Source: Colwellia sp. RSH04 (GTDB lineage: Bacteria > Pseudomonadota > Gammaproteobacteria > Enterobacterales > Alteromonadaceae). Taken from it: a stretch of 64,000 nucleotides of DNA. Of the stretch, positions 1 through 8,866 are shown piece by piece (the first letter of the stretch is position 1; each line of letters opens with the position of its first letter). Made by a program: the position numbers and the translations under genes. The stretch covers positions 124,001 through 188,000 of the forward strand of contig NZ_QXIO01000003.1 in assembly GCF_003545765.1 (NCBI RefSeq), read 5' to 3'. The notes under the pieces were generated by a model. The model was not told the origin of the DNA, searched no databases, and worked only from the letters and a program-made list of their open reading frames with translations.

Positions 1-315
1 AAAGGAAAACAGTCAATTTAATCATGAAAAAGGTACTGGTCTACAAGCATGACATATCCTAAAAAGTATAATTTTATCGAGTAAATCCTTTTACAAAGTA
101 TATGAAGTAAACCTGAGTATTGCGAGAAAGCAAGCAAGAGTGCAATTAGACATAAGTACCAAGTTAGATACTGTTAGGTACAGTGAGTAAGCAATTAAAA
201 ACACTTTCTCACTGTTTAATATAGATGTTCAATTAATGAGAATGATTTGAAGAGATGTTATCCCCTTCATTATGATTTAAACCAGCGTGTTGATGCTCAA
301 CAAACCCTTGATTAA
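1..315. other. Intergenic, no gene seen
   Basis: No convincing coding sequence, RNA or repeat was recognised in this AT-rich stretch. It lies downstream of the leftmost minus-strand gene. An 8-bp inverted repeat (ACAGTGAG/CTCACTGT, 180-215) with a 20-nt loop could be a weak terminator for that gene but has no clear T-tract. Confidence 0.4.
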
Positions 316-969
316 TCATCGACGATAAAAAGTATCATTTTCATTATCACCAATATCTGCATAATCTGTAGATTTATAATCGAGTAACTGAGTAAACTTC
401 TCTTTAGCCTTATCGCTAGCAAGACTGTACTTTACCAGTGACCATTGAGATATTATTTGCTCTGCTTGTGATACTTTTAGTGACTTAATTAACTTAAGAT
501 TAGGTAACCAAACTAGTTGATATGTTGTTTCTGCTGATTGATAAGTTAGAACTTGCTCTGTATTACAGGCTTCACCTGTACTCTTTACCAGCTTCATTTT
601 AGTTAAAAATTCCTCATTAATGAGTTGATATTTCGTATGCCAATCAAAGGAGCCTGTTATCTCATCTGCTTGGTATTCAATAACGCGCTTTTCATGATCA
701 AAAAATCGATTTAACATTAAACGATTGTGGCTGGTTTTAGTCCACCACAGACCAATATTATTGTGCTCATATTGATGTATAACTTGGTTATCCAAGCGAT
801 ATAAATTTAATTGCTGAAGTGTTTTGTTTCCTTGTTTTGTCACATCATTAATATCATATTGCGCAAAAACATGTTGTTGTTCAAGCTGGCAGCTATTGGC
901 ATCATCTGCCTTAGCATTTAGCATGAATAGCCAACAAAAAAGTAGAGCTAGATATTGGTTTATATTCAT
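316..969 (-). CDS. Exported protein of unknown function
   Basis: This 217-residue protein begins with a short hydrophobic segment ending in NAKA-DD, a typical Sec signal peptide, so it should act in the periplasm or outer envelope. The rest shows no motif I recognise; it is polar, with several Trp and Tyr, and has no further membrane segment. I chose the ATG at 969 over one six codons upstream because GGGGA lies 7 bases before it. It follows the second alkaline phosphatase after 66 bp on the same strand, so it could be the last gene of the phosphatase operon, although an inverted repeat (CAATGCTG/CAGCATTG, about 985-1020) sits in that gap. A link to phosphate scavenging is inference from position only. 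Confidence 0.6.
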   Translation of the reverse strand: MNINQYLALLFCWLFMLNAKADDANSCQLEQQHVFAQYDINDVTKQGNKTLQQLNLYRLDNQVIHQYEHNNIGLWWTKTSHNRLMLNRFFDHEKRVIEYQADEITGSFDWHTKYQLINEEFLTKMKLVKSTGEACNTEQVLTYQSAETTYQLVWLPNLKLIKSLKVSQAEQIISQWSLVKYSLASDKAKEKFTQLLDYKSTDYADIGDNENDTFYRR

Positions 970-1035
970 AATAATTATCCCCAGCAATGCTGATACGCTT
1001 TTATTTGGGTACCAGCATTGCTTTATTAATTTTTA

Positions 1036-2865
1036 TTAATTCAACACAGCTTCAGCTTTATTAGCCAATGAAGCAGCACGGTTCATAATATGAAAAATAA
1101 TACTTTGTTCATTAGTACCCGCGACTAAATGACTTCCTGGTCCGATAGCATAAACACCAACATCTTCACCTGCATGAGTTTCTGAACTTTTAGGTACTAA
1201 AGCTTCCTGATGAAAACCAGGCGAGCTTGTATCAATGCTAGTAAGGTCTTGCCTCGCTGTGATAATGTCATGAGCGTACCCTGCATCGGCATCAGTTTCT
1301 TCCCCTAAATTTTTAAAACCGCGACCATTGGTATAGCCTAAGGTGGTGTAAGGTAAGTTATCTTTCGCTAAAGTAGGTTCGGTTTCACCTACGCTAACAA
1401 CCTTACCCAGAATAGGGTTGCCACGCTTAGGATAGCCGGCAATAGTAAATACATGGCTATGATCTGCGGTAACAATAATTAATGTTTCTTCTGGGTTGGT
1501 ATTTTTAACGGCTGCTTCGATGGCGTTTGAAAATTCTATGGTGTCAGTAAGCGCGCTATAAGCACTTCCTGCATGATGACCATGATCAATACGGCCAGAC
1601 TCTACCGTTAAAAAGAATCCTTCATCATTGTTATCAAGCACATCAATCGCTTTAGATGTCATTTCACTTAACGATGGCTCACCTGCCAAATCATTATGAC
1701 GATCCGCTTCATAATGCATATGTGATTCATTAAACAACCCCAAGACTCGTTCTGTATTATCAGCATCTAGCGCTGAAAAACCCGCTCTATCAACAACATA
1801 GTTACCCATAGGGTATGTCGCTTGCCATTCAGCAGTTAAGTCTCTTGCATCAGTACGATCGCCTTCTATAGCACTTGAAGCATCAATACTATTAAACGCT
1901 GCATCTTTAGGCAAAAAGTGTCTGCGTCCACCCCCCAACATAACTTCGATACCATCAATATCGATGCCTGCAAAACGGCTCTCAAGATTTTCTTCAAAGT
2001 TAATCAATTGAGAGGCTATATCTTCACAGCCTTGTGCAATGGCAGTATTAGGCATGTCAGAGATATCTTCCCAGTTACGATCCGCAGATTTTGCATAGGT
2101 TGCAGCAGGTGTTGCATGGGTAATACGCGCGGTGGAAATAATGCCAGTAGATTTTCCCGCAATTTCAGCCAACTCAAGTGCAGTCACCAACTCGTTGCCA
2201 GCAACACTTTCACAGTTACCGCGCGAAACAGATTCAGCAACACCTAATACACCAATATCAGTTTTAACCCCCGTAACCATCGCCGTCATAGTGCCAGCAG
2301 AGTCAGGCGTTTGCGCATCAACATTATAGGTTTTTGCGAAGCCTGCAAAGGGGAACTTGTCAAAACTTAATTGATACTCTTCCCCGGTTCCACCTTGCTG
2401 TTGTCCTGCTAAAATACGCGCAGCAGTGACTGTTGATATACCCATACCATCACCAACGAATAAAATAACATTTTTCGCTTTACCAACGGCATCGTTAAGT
2501 TCATTACTATTTATTAAAGCTTGAGAAATATGTTGTTGACCACCAACAAACCACTCATTCATTTTGGTGTTTTCTACCGTTGTGCCATTGGCCGTAGTAA
2601 GTGCTGGTGAGCATAAGTAGTTCGTTGATGTGATCTCACTCTCGCTAAGTACACCATCGTTATTACTATCTAAACCCGAATCAACTTGAATACCACTATT
2701 TAAACAGTTTTCATTTCCTACTGGCACATACGTTTGATTAACAAGGCTATTGCTTCCGTTTGCTCCAACAAGACCATCAACACCGTTGTCACCATTTTTA
2801 CCGTCGTCACCACATGCACAAAGCATCATGACAGCAGTTAATGAGAGTACATTTAATTTTTTCAT
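1036..2865 (-). CDS. Alkaline phosphatase lipoprotein, PhoA family, with N-terminal Gly-rich/DUF7151-like extension
   Basis: Predicted to release inorganic phosphate from phosphomonoesters outside the cytoplasm, with two zinc and one magnesium ion as in the PhoA family. The N-terminus is a lipoprotein signal (L-C-A-C, Cys18). It is followed by a short collagen-like G-x-y run and an EF-hand-like segment (LDSNNDGVLSESE) resembling the DUF7151 module of marine secreted proteins. The catalytic region shows VGDGMG, the nucleophile motif TPDSAGT near residue 189, GRIDHGHHAG and TADHSH, so all main metal and catalytic motifs are present. It lies 13 bp after a very similar phosphatase on the same strand, clearly a tandem duplicate and probably one operon. 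The extra N-terminal module is absent from the neighbour and may mediate surface anchoring or calcium binding, which is inference. Confidence 0.9.
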   Translation of the reverse strand: MKKLNVLSLTAVMMLCACGDDGKNGDNGVDGLVGANGSNSLVNQTYVPVGNENCLNSGIQVDSGLDSNNDGVLSESEITSTNYLCSPALTTANGTTVENTKMNEWFVGGQQHISQALINSNELNDAVGKAKNVILFVGDGMGISTVTAARILAGQQQGGTGEEYQLSFDKFPFAGFAKTYNVDAQTPDSAGTMTAMVTGVKTDIGVLGVAESVSRGNCESVAGNELVTALELAEIAGKSTGIISTARITHATPAATYAKSADRNWEDISDMPNTAIAQGCEDIASQLINFEENLESRFAGIDIDGIEVMLGGGRRHFLPKDAAFNSIDASSAIEGDRTDARDLTAEWQATYPMGNYVVDRAGFSALDADNTERVLGLFNESHMHYEADRHNDLAGEPSLSEMTSKAIDVLDNNDEGFFLTVESGRIDHGHHAGSAYSALTDTIEFSNAIEAAVKNTNPEETLIIVTADHSHVFTIAGYPKRGNPILGKVVSVGETEPTLAKDNLPYTTLGYTNGRGFKNLGEETDADAGYAHDIITARQDLTSIDTSSPGFHQEALVPKSSETHAGEDVGVYAIGPGSHLVAGTNEQSIIFHIMNRAASLANKAEAVLN

Positions 2866-2878
2866 TTTATGCTCCTAC

Positions 2879-4462
2879 TTATTTAGCCATTAAGCCAAGT
2901 GATTCGTTAATGATATGGAAAATAACACTTTGCTCGATAACACCTTGACTAAAGTGAGCACCTGGCCCTATAGCATGTAATGCAACATCTTCGCCGGCAT
3001 GAGTTTCTGAACTGGTTGGTATTTTAGCTTCTTGATGAAAACCTGGCTGATTGGTATCAATTAAGGTTAAATCTTGACGACCCACAACAGGGTCAGTGTC
3101 ATATGATTTATCGGCATTGGTTTCTGTTGCCAAGTCTCTAAAGCCACGACCATTAGTGTAACCTAGCGTGGTATAAGGCATGCCATCACTGGCTAAGCTC
3201 GGCTCAGATTCACCAACTCCTACCACTTTACCTAAAATAGGGTTACCTCGCTTTGGATAGCCAGCAATGGTAAAAACATGGCTATGATCTGCTGTCACTA
3301 AAATTAATGTTTCTTCAGGGTTAGTATTATCAACGGCTGCTTGAATAGCTTTTGAAAACTCTATCGTGTCTGTTAATGCATTAAATGCACTCCCCGCATG
3401 ATGTCCGTGATCAATTCGACCAGACTCAACCACTAACATAAAGCCTTTATCGTTATTATCTAATACGTCAATGGCTTTGCTCGTTAACTGTGTTAATGAA
3501 GGCTCGCCTGCAATATCATTGTGACGATCGACCTCATATTGCATATGAGACTCATTGAAAAGTCCTAACACATGAGATGTTTGGCTGGCATCTAAAGCAT
3601 CAAAACCCGCTTGATCAATAACATACTGACCCGTTGGATATTTTGCTTGCCACTCAGCAGTTAAGTCACGACCATCGGTACGATCGCCCTCTACGCCACT
3701 TGCAGCATCTGTGCTATTGAATGATTCATCTTTTGGCAAGAAATGACGTCTTCCGCCCCCCATCGCAACTTCAATACCATTAACATCAACACCAGGAAAG
3801 CGTGCTTCAAGATTACCTTCAAAATTAACCAGTTGAGAGGCTATGTCTTCACATGCATTAGCAATAGCCTCGTCACTCATATCTGAAATGTCTTCCCAGT
3901 TACGATCAGCAGATTTAGCATAGGCAGCAGCAGGTGTCGCATGAGTAATTCGAGCAGTAGACACTATGCCTGTAGAAAGCCCTTTAATTTCAGCTAATTC
4001 TAACGCGGTAATCACTTCGTTACCTTTCACTGAACTACAATCTCCACGTTGCACCTTTTCACTCACGCCGAGCACACCTATATCAGTTTTTATACCAGAC
4101 ATCATGGCAGTCATAGTACCTGCTGAATCAGGTGTCTGAGCGTCAACATTGTAAGTTTTAACTTGTGCGGTATGCGGAAAAACCTCAAAGCTTAGATACC
4201 CTTCTTCACCACTTTTTCCGTTGTTTTGTCCCTGTAAAATTCTCGCAGCAGTTAAGGTAGAAACCCCCATACCGTCACCGACAAACAAAATAACATTCTT
4301 AGCTTTGTGTTTATTTTTTTGCTTAACTTTTTGTTGTATTGCTTGTTCATCATTAATGAACCACTGACTTTCTTTTTGAACAGTCGGTAACACATTTGAT
4401 GTGGCTACCGACGAGAACAAAATAGTTGATATAGCTGAAACTGAGACCCATAAAGAGTTCAT
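2879..4462 (-). CDS. Alkaline phosphatase, PhoA family
   Basis: A 527-residue secreted phosphomonoesterase. The N-terminal hydrophobic stretch looks like a Sec signal peptide. The motif VGDGMG (Asp63) and the nucleophile motif TPDSAGT (Ser113) are present, followed by GRIDHGHHAG and TADHSHVF, which supply the metal ligands in this family. From about residue 55 to the end it is closely similar to the next gene downstream, but it lacks that gene's lipobox and Gly-rich extension, so this copy is probably a soluble periplasmic or released enzyme. It appears to be the first gene of a phosphatase operon. Two 7-4-7 direct repeats resembling Pho boxes lie 110-200 bp upstream, suggesting control by PhoB during phosphate limitation. 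Confidence 0.92.
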   Translation of the reverse strand: MNSLWVSVSAISTILFSSVATSNVLPTVQKESQWFINDEQAIQQKVKQKNKHKAKNVILFVGDGMGVSTLTAARILQGQNNGKSGEEGYLSFEVFPHTAQVKTYNVDAQTPDSAGTMTAMMSGIKTDIGVLGVSEKVQRGDCSSVKGNEVITALELAEIKGLSTGIVSTARITHATPAAAYAKSADRNWEDISDMSDEAIANACEDIASQLVNFEGNLEARFPGVDVNGIEVAMGGGRRHFLPKDESFNSTDAASGVEGDRTDGRDLTAEWQAKYPTGQYVIDQAGFDALDASQTSHVLGLFNESHMQYEVDRHNDIAGEPSLTQLTSKAIDVLDNNDKGFMLVVESGRIDHGHHAGSAFNALTDTIEFSKAIQAAVDNTNPEETLILVTADHSHVFTIAGYPKRGNPILGKVVGVGESEPSLASDGMPYTTLGYTNGRGFRDLATETNADKSYDTDPVVGRQDLTLIDTNQPGFHQEAKIPTSSETHAGEDVALHAIGPGAHFSQGVIEQSVIFHIINESLGLMAK

Positions 4463-4575
4463 AGCGCTTCCTTTATATAATTGAATTTATGTTTGAGTTT
4501 TACCTTTTTAGAAAGCAACATCAGCACCACGAAAATACTGAAATCATGCGTCGCTAAAAAGAACCACAAAATGCT

Positions 4576-4593
4576 ATGACGCTAACGTGACAA
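4576..4593 (-). promoter_or_regulatory. Candidate Pho box 1
   Basis: Read on the minus strand this is TTGTCAC-GTTA-GCGTCAT, two 7-bp units with a 4-bp spacer. Each unit matches five of seven positions of the PhoB half-site CTGTCAT. It sits 114 bp upstream of the first phosphatase start, in the right orientation. Regulation by PhoB is inferred from motif and gene function. Confidence 0.45.
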
Positions 4594-4641
4594 GTAGATT
4601 TAAGTAATATGACCAAAAGGTTAAGAATATATTGATAAAAG

Positions 4642-4659
4642 ATGACACTTAAGTGACTA
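4642..4659 (-). promoter_or_regulatory. Candidate Pho box 2
   Basis: On the minus strand this reads TAGTCAC-TTAA-GTGTCAT. The second unit matches six of seven positions of the PhoB half-site. It lies 66 bp upstream of the first box, about six helical turns, so both would face the same side of the DNA. Confidence 0.4.
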
Positions 4660-4842
4660 AGCAGCTGAAACAATAGCTAATAGCAATCAGTATAATAAAA
4701 TAATCTCTAGCGATAATTTAAAGGCTTATAGAGGCAGGTGATACGTTCAAAACATAACCTAGTATCTACATCGATGTAGGCAAAGCATTGATTGCAGAGA
4801 ATGGATTGCAAAGAATGGATATTCCCTTGTCAAAGTCCATAG

Positions 4843-4995
4843 ATGACACTGCGTACAAAAAGTATTGCTAAGCAATTAGATCCAGCAACAAATGCGCTTA
4901 TTAGGGACGGTAAAGCAAAGCGTATATTTCTTGAGTCAAGTTATTCTATTCAAAAATTTGAACAATGGTTAACGATGAGGAAAAGCTGGAAATGA
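4843..4995 (+). other. Small open frame or gene remnant, 50 codons
   Basis: An ATG-to-TGA frame of 50 codons beginning MTLRTKSIAKQLDP. The composition looks protein-like (basic, with a plausible amphipathic C-terminus), but no good ribosome binding site precedes it and I recognise no family. It could be a real small gene, a fragment of a larger decayed gene, or chance. I do not assign a function. Confidence 0.2.
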
Positions 4996-5067
4996 TATTA
5001 TCTATCGCGTCGCTGCGATGCTACTGATTAAACTGCTGATTAAAACGCATACTAAAGTCAAAACGCT

Positions 5068-5940
5068 CTATTTATTTTTACTTAAAACCCAATATAACCC
5101 TTGAGTGACTGTCGTTGGAAAAGCTGTTTCATGGTTTGCATGAGGAATAATAAATAAACGTTGCTTAACATTACTATTGTCTGTTTTTTTCTGCCAATTG
5201 GCCAAAAGCTTAGAAAATGCTTGAGCATCTTCAACCATAGTATACTGGCTCTCTAAAGCTTTGGTTTCGCGCTCGCCAATAGCAATAAAAACATTCGCTT
5301 TAACATTTTGATTTTTAGCTAATAACGGCGGAGCTAACGCAAATATAGTTTTATTATGAAACCAATAAGACGGGCTACCTAAAATATAATGACGAAATAA
5401 CTCGGGCTTGGTTAATAATATATAGCTGCCAAGTAAACCACCTAAAGAGTTACCTACAAATATTCTGTTATCTGGGTTTGTTCGGTAATTGTTTTCAATA
5501 TAACTAAAAACATCTGTTTCAATAAAGCGAATAAACTGATCAGCGCCACCAGTATCTTTTCGCCATAATGAGCTTTTAACGGGTGTGTAATCATAAACAC
5601 GACTTAAATCACCTCTAGAGCCTTTTTCATAAGAGATACCAACAATTATTGCCTCAGCCATTTTACCACTATTCATTGGATAGCGTGTCGCACCTGACAC
5701 AATCTGAAAGCTATACCATGCATCAGTTAAATAAATAACAGGGTAATGTTTTTGCGGTGACTTTCTATAAGACTTTGGCAATTTAATAAATAATGGATAG
5801 CTGCGTTGAATATGACTGTCTTTTACTTCAATAACCTGACTTCTTGGAATTTCAAAAGGTGTATATGACTCAAACCCTTTAGCATGAATAGTTAGGGTAA
5901 AACTGCAACATATTACGATTACTACCGTTAAGTAGTTCAT
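5068..5940 (-). CDS. Putative esterase, alpha/beta hydrolase (esterase D/enterochelin esterase-like)
   Basis: A secreted hydrolase of about 290 residues. The signal peptide is a hydrophobic segment ending IHAKG. The nucleophile elbow GNSLGG is followed by the expected C-terminal catalytic His in HANHETAF, and the segment HYPVIYLTDAWYSF is typical of the PF00756 esterase fold that includes siderophore esterases (IroE/Fes) and S-formylglutathione hydrolase. The substrate cannot be read from sequence. Two ATGs are possible, at 5955 and 5940; I prefer 5940 because GAGAAG precedes it and it gives the tighter signal peptide. The nearest neighbours do not suggest a shared pathway. Confidence 0.75.
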   Translation of the reverse strand: MNYLTVVIVICCSFTLTIHAKGFESYTPFEIPRSQVIEVKDSHIQRSYPLFIKLPKSYRKSPQKHYPVIYLTDAWYSFQIVSGATRYPMNSGKMAEAIIVGISYEKGSRGDLSRVYDYTPVKSSLWRKDTGGADQFIRFIETDVFSYIENNYRTNPDNRIFVGNSLGGLLGSYILLTKPELFRHYILGSPSYWFHNKTIFALAPPLLAKNQNVKANVFIAIGERETKALESQYTMVEDAQAFSKLLANWQKKTDNSNVKQRLFIIPHANHETAFPTTVTQGLYWVLSKNK

Positions 5941-5997
5941 TGCTAAACTTCTCATAACGTATCAATATAAAGATGATGTTGCAGTCGTTTCATTGAT

Positions 5998-6483
5998 TTA
6001 CTCACCCCAAGGGTTATGTTTAGCTTTTGGCTTTTTCGCCGACGTAGTGCTTTGTTTTTTCCCCCAAGGATCCGCAGGTTTATCGCCCCAAGGGTTAGCG
6101 TTGCCCGACGCTCTTTCTCGAGTCTTTTGAGCTCTTTTTATTCTTAATCTTTCAGCATCTTCTAGGCTTAATTCTGCAGGCTCACCTGGTTTTTGGCTCA
6201 TTGGTACAATGCGATCACGCGGTGGTTTTTCAAACTGTTCATCATCGGCTTTGGGTAAGCTCTTATATTGATATAAATAAAAAGCTTCAACTTTATCTTT
6301 TGCCCAATCGGTTTTTTTCAAAAACTTTAAGCTAGATTTAATGCTAGGGTTGGTTTTGAAGCAATTTAAATTAAGGTAAGCGAATAATATTTCCCAACCA
6401 TAATGATCAACCAACTGAGTTAAGACCTCTTCTAATTTAACACCGTGAAGTGGGTTATTTTGATACTCTTCTTCGCTATACAT
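5998..6483 (-). CDS. VF530-family (DUF2132) DNA-binding protein with C-terminal NPWG repeats
   Basis: The first ~75 residues match the VF530 fold ([22 protein letters not shown], followed by a segment with [11 protein letters not shown]), a small domain related to DNA-binding proteins of Vibrio. The C-terminal half is basic and disordered-looking and carries three copies of an N/D-PWG motif (NPWGDK, DPWGKK, NPWGE). I place the start at the ATG at 6483, immediately after a GTG, because AAGGA lies 8 bases upstream. The family's cellular role is not established. The tail extension is longer than the minimal domain and may be a binding or oligomerisation tail, which is inference. Confidence 0.75.
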   Translation of the reverse strand: MYSEEEYQNNPLHGVKLEEVLTQLVDHYGWEILFAYLNLNCFKTNPSIKSSLKFLKKTDWAKDKVEAFYLYQYKSLPKADDEQFEKPPRDRIVPMSQKPGEPAELSLEDAERLRIKRAQKTRERASGNANPWGDKPADPWGKKQSTTSAKKPKAKHNPWGE

Positions 6484-6685
6484 CACAATTCCTTACCGTT
6501 ATTACCTTGAGAAGGCGCAATTATAAAATTAGCGCAGCAATATAGATAGCCCTATCAAAAATCATTGCCATATTTTCGACACAATTGCCCAGTGTATTGC
6601 CACATTTATGTCGAAAAGGCGCCTAGGTTCATTGCTTTAATACTGATTAGCCTTAACTCGGCTTAACATCTCAAGGAGAATTACT

Positions 6686-8866
6686 GTGATCAAAGCAATG
6701 CCGAAAGAAAAAAAATCGATTTACTACCAAAGTTTTCACCAATATAAAAAGCCACGTCGAATTTGGCCAATCGTACTATTGTGCATAACTGCCCTTATCG
6801 GGGCATTGTTTACTCTCAATAAAAGCTATGCTCAACGCTTAAATAATGGTGAAATTTCAAGACATGCCTCATTACCAAATGAGGTAGGTTCAGGGCAACT
6901 ATTCTTCAACGAGCAAGGCGCAATGGGTAACACGTCAAAACAACCTGCTTACAATAAATCAGCTTTACTAATTAATTCTCGAGCCAGTTTTGATATTAAT
7001 GGTCTTATTGCCAAAGTCACCGTTGAGCAGTCTTTTTTAAATCAAAGTGACAATATTATTAATGCTATCTATGCCTTCCCTCTACCTGAAAATTCAGCCG
7101 TCAATCAGCTACAAGTTCAAATAGGTGAAAGAAAGATTATTGGCAAAATTATGGAAAAAGCACAAGCTAAAAAAGTTTTTCAAAAAGCGTTAAAAACAGG
7201 GAAAAAAGCCAGCTTAGTTGAACAACATCGCCCTAACTTATTTACCAATAAAATAGCCAATATTGCCAGTAAAGAACAAATTACCGTGACGTTAACCTAT
7301 TATCAGCATGTTGAATTTAAACATAATGTTTTTAGTCTCCGTTTCCCAATGAATATTACGCCGCGATTTCAACCTAACAAGGCGACTGATGAGCAAAACT
7401 TACTACGCTCTATGGCAGAGCAACTCGCTTTTGCAGGTAGTATAAATAATCAACAAAACATTCAACTATCTATCGCATTAAATGCGGGTGTTCCATTAGC
7501 GAGTATTAAAAGCCCTTCGCATGACATTCTCACCTCACCTATTAATCAACACGAACAGGTTGCAAAAGATTCCGTGGTTAGTCACCCCATGTCAGTAAAG
7601 TTAAGACATGGTCAAACAAAAATGAATAAAGATTTTATTTTAGAGTGGCAAGCGGCAAGTTCAACCACCCCACAACTTGCAATTTTCAAGGAAGAAGTTA
7701 ACCAAGAAACTTATGCTTTAGCGATGCTTTTACCACCGCAACCATCACCTTCAGCAAGCAAAAAAAACTTATTGAATGATGAACTTGAAAGCCACTTTAC
7801 CCGTCAGATCACCTTCATCATTGATACTTCTGGGTCTATGCAAGGCCCATCAATCACACAAGCTAAGCAAAGCTTATTGTTCGCCTTAAGCACCCTAAGT
7901 TCACAAGATAAATTTAATATTATTGCTTTTAATTCAAGCTATACAACGACCTTCGCACAACCGCAACCTGTAAACGCACTGAACCTTGAAACAGCCAAGC
8001 GCTTTATTGCTCAATTGCAAGCCAATGGTGGCACGCAAATGTATGAGCCGCTAGCGAGGGCCTTAACGGTTCCTCAACAAGAAGACACTACCATTAACCA
8101 AGTTATTTTTATAACTGACGGTGCCGTTAGTAACGAGCAAGCGTTATTTAAACTCATTCATCAAACAGTGAATATACCGAGATTATTTACCGTCGGCATT
8201 GGCCATGCCCCTAATAGTTATTTTATGCGCAAAGCCGCGCAGTTTGGTCGAGGTACATTTACCCATATTGGAAACGTCAACCAAGTACAAACAAAGATGA
8301 CAGAGCTTTTAACGCAAATTAGTCAGCCAGCACTTCGCAATATCACATTACAATTTCAGCCACTTCACCTTGGAACAATTGAACAATACCCTAGTAAAAT
8401 TCCAGACTTATATTTAGGAGAGCCGTTATTAGTCGCCATAAAAACTAAAATGATGCCAGACAGTATTCAGGTGTTTGGTGAGTTAGCAAACCAAGGTTGG
8501 CATCAAGAAGTTCTCTTGCAAAAAAATCAGCAACATATCGGTGTATCAACCGTATGGGCAAAAGCTAAAATTACCGACTTACTTGATGGTTTAGTCACAG
8601 GAAACGATCCTGATACCGTTAAGCAAAGCGTACTTGAAACATCGTTACAGCATCAGGTGATATCACCATACTCTAGCTTTATTGCAGTAGAACAAACATT
8701 ACATAACGAAGAGTCATCAGACAAGAAAAGTCAATTAAGGGCCAGTAACTCAACACCATTTCCTAAAACAGCCATAGGTTGGCAAGCACCATTCTTCTCA
8801 GGATTAGCTTTGCTTATTTTTTCGCTTTATTGGCAATTTAGGCGTGCACAACGTGTTAGCGCTTAA
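6686..8866 (+). CDS. Marine proteobacterial sortase target protein (VIT + VWA domains)
   Basis: A 726-residue envelope protein, the dedicated substrate of the class GN sortase encoded next to it. After a signal/anchor helix near residues 29-45 there is a VIT domain (about 75-230, including the conserved IYAFPLPENSAV). A von Willebrand A domain follows, with an intact MIDAS motif (DTSGS near residue 379). The C-terminus is a sorting-signal-like arrangement: a P-K-T-A-containing segment, one hydrophobic helix and a basic tail (FRRAQR). The start is GTG with AAGGAG 7 bases upstream. The gene overlaps the sortase frame at its end, implying translational coupling. VIT/VWA proteins commonly mediate protein-protein contacts; the actual ligand is unknown. 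Confidence 0.9.
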   Translation: MIKAMPKEKKSIYYQSFHQYKKPRRIWPIVLLCITALIGALFTLNKSYAQRLNNGEISRHASLPNEVGSGQLFFNEQGAMGNTSKQPAYNKSALLINSRASFDINGLIAKVTVEQSFLNQSDNIINAIYAFPLPENSAVNQLQVQIGERKIIGKIMEKAQAKKVFQKALKTGKKASLVEQHRPNLFTNKIANIASKEQITVTLTYYQHVEFKHNVFSLRFPMNITPRFQPNKATDEQNLLRSMAEQLAFAGSINNQQNIQLSIALNAGVPLASIKSPSHDILTSPINQHEQVAKDSVVSHPMSVKLRHGQTKMNKDFILEWQAASSTTPQLAIFKEEVNQETYALAMLLPPQPSPSASKKNLLNDELESHFTRQITFIIDTSGSMQGPSITQAKQSLLFALSTLSSQDKFNIIAFNSSYTTTFAQPQPVNALNLETAKRFIAQLQANGGTQMYEPLARALTVPQQEDTTINQVIFITDGAVSNEQALFKLIHQTVNIPRLFTVGIGHAPNSYFMRKAAQFGRGTFTHIGNVNQVQTKMTELLTQISQPALRNITLQFQPLHLGTIEQYPSKIPDLYLGEPLLVAIKTKMMPDSIQVFGELANQGWHQEVLLQKNQQHIGVSTVWAKAKITDLLDGLVTGNDPDTVKQSVLETSLQHQVISPYSSFIAVEQTLHNEESSDKKSQLRASNSTPFPKTAIGWQAPFFSGLALLIFSLYWQFRRAQRVSA

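Larger units (their letters stand above)
4463..5067. other. Intergenic 600 bp with possible Pho boxes and short repeats
   Basis: The half nearest the phosphatase gene holds the two Pho-box-like sites. The far half contains a perfect 14-bp palindrome (CTACATCGATGTAG, 4766-4779), a 14-bp tandem duplication (GATTGCARAGAATG at 4790-4803 and 4804-4817) and a 50-codon open frame on the plus strand. The latter may be a small gene or a decayed remnant. Confidence 0.5.

Noticed and set aside
180..215. Inverted repeat ACAGTGAG/CTCACTGT as a terminator
   Set aside because: The loop is about 20 nt and there is no proper T-tract, so it is mentioned only as a weak possibility.
985..1020. Inverted repeat between the phosphatase and the small exported gene as a terminator
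   Set aside because: The loop is about 20 nt and no T run follows, so the genes may still be co-transcribed.
4766..4779. 14-bp perfect palindrome as an operator
   Set aside because: It lies far from any gene start in an apparently decayed region, and no second copy was seen.
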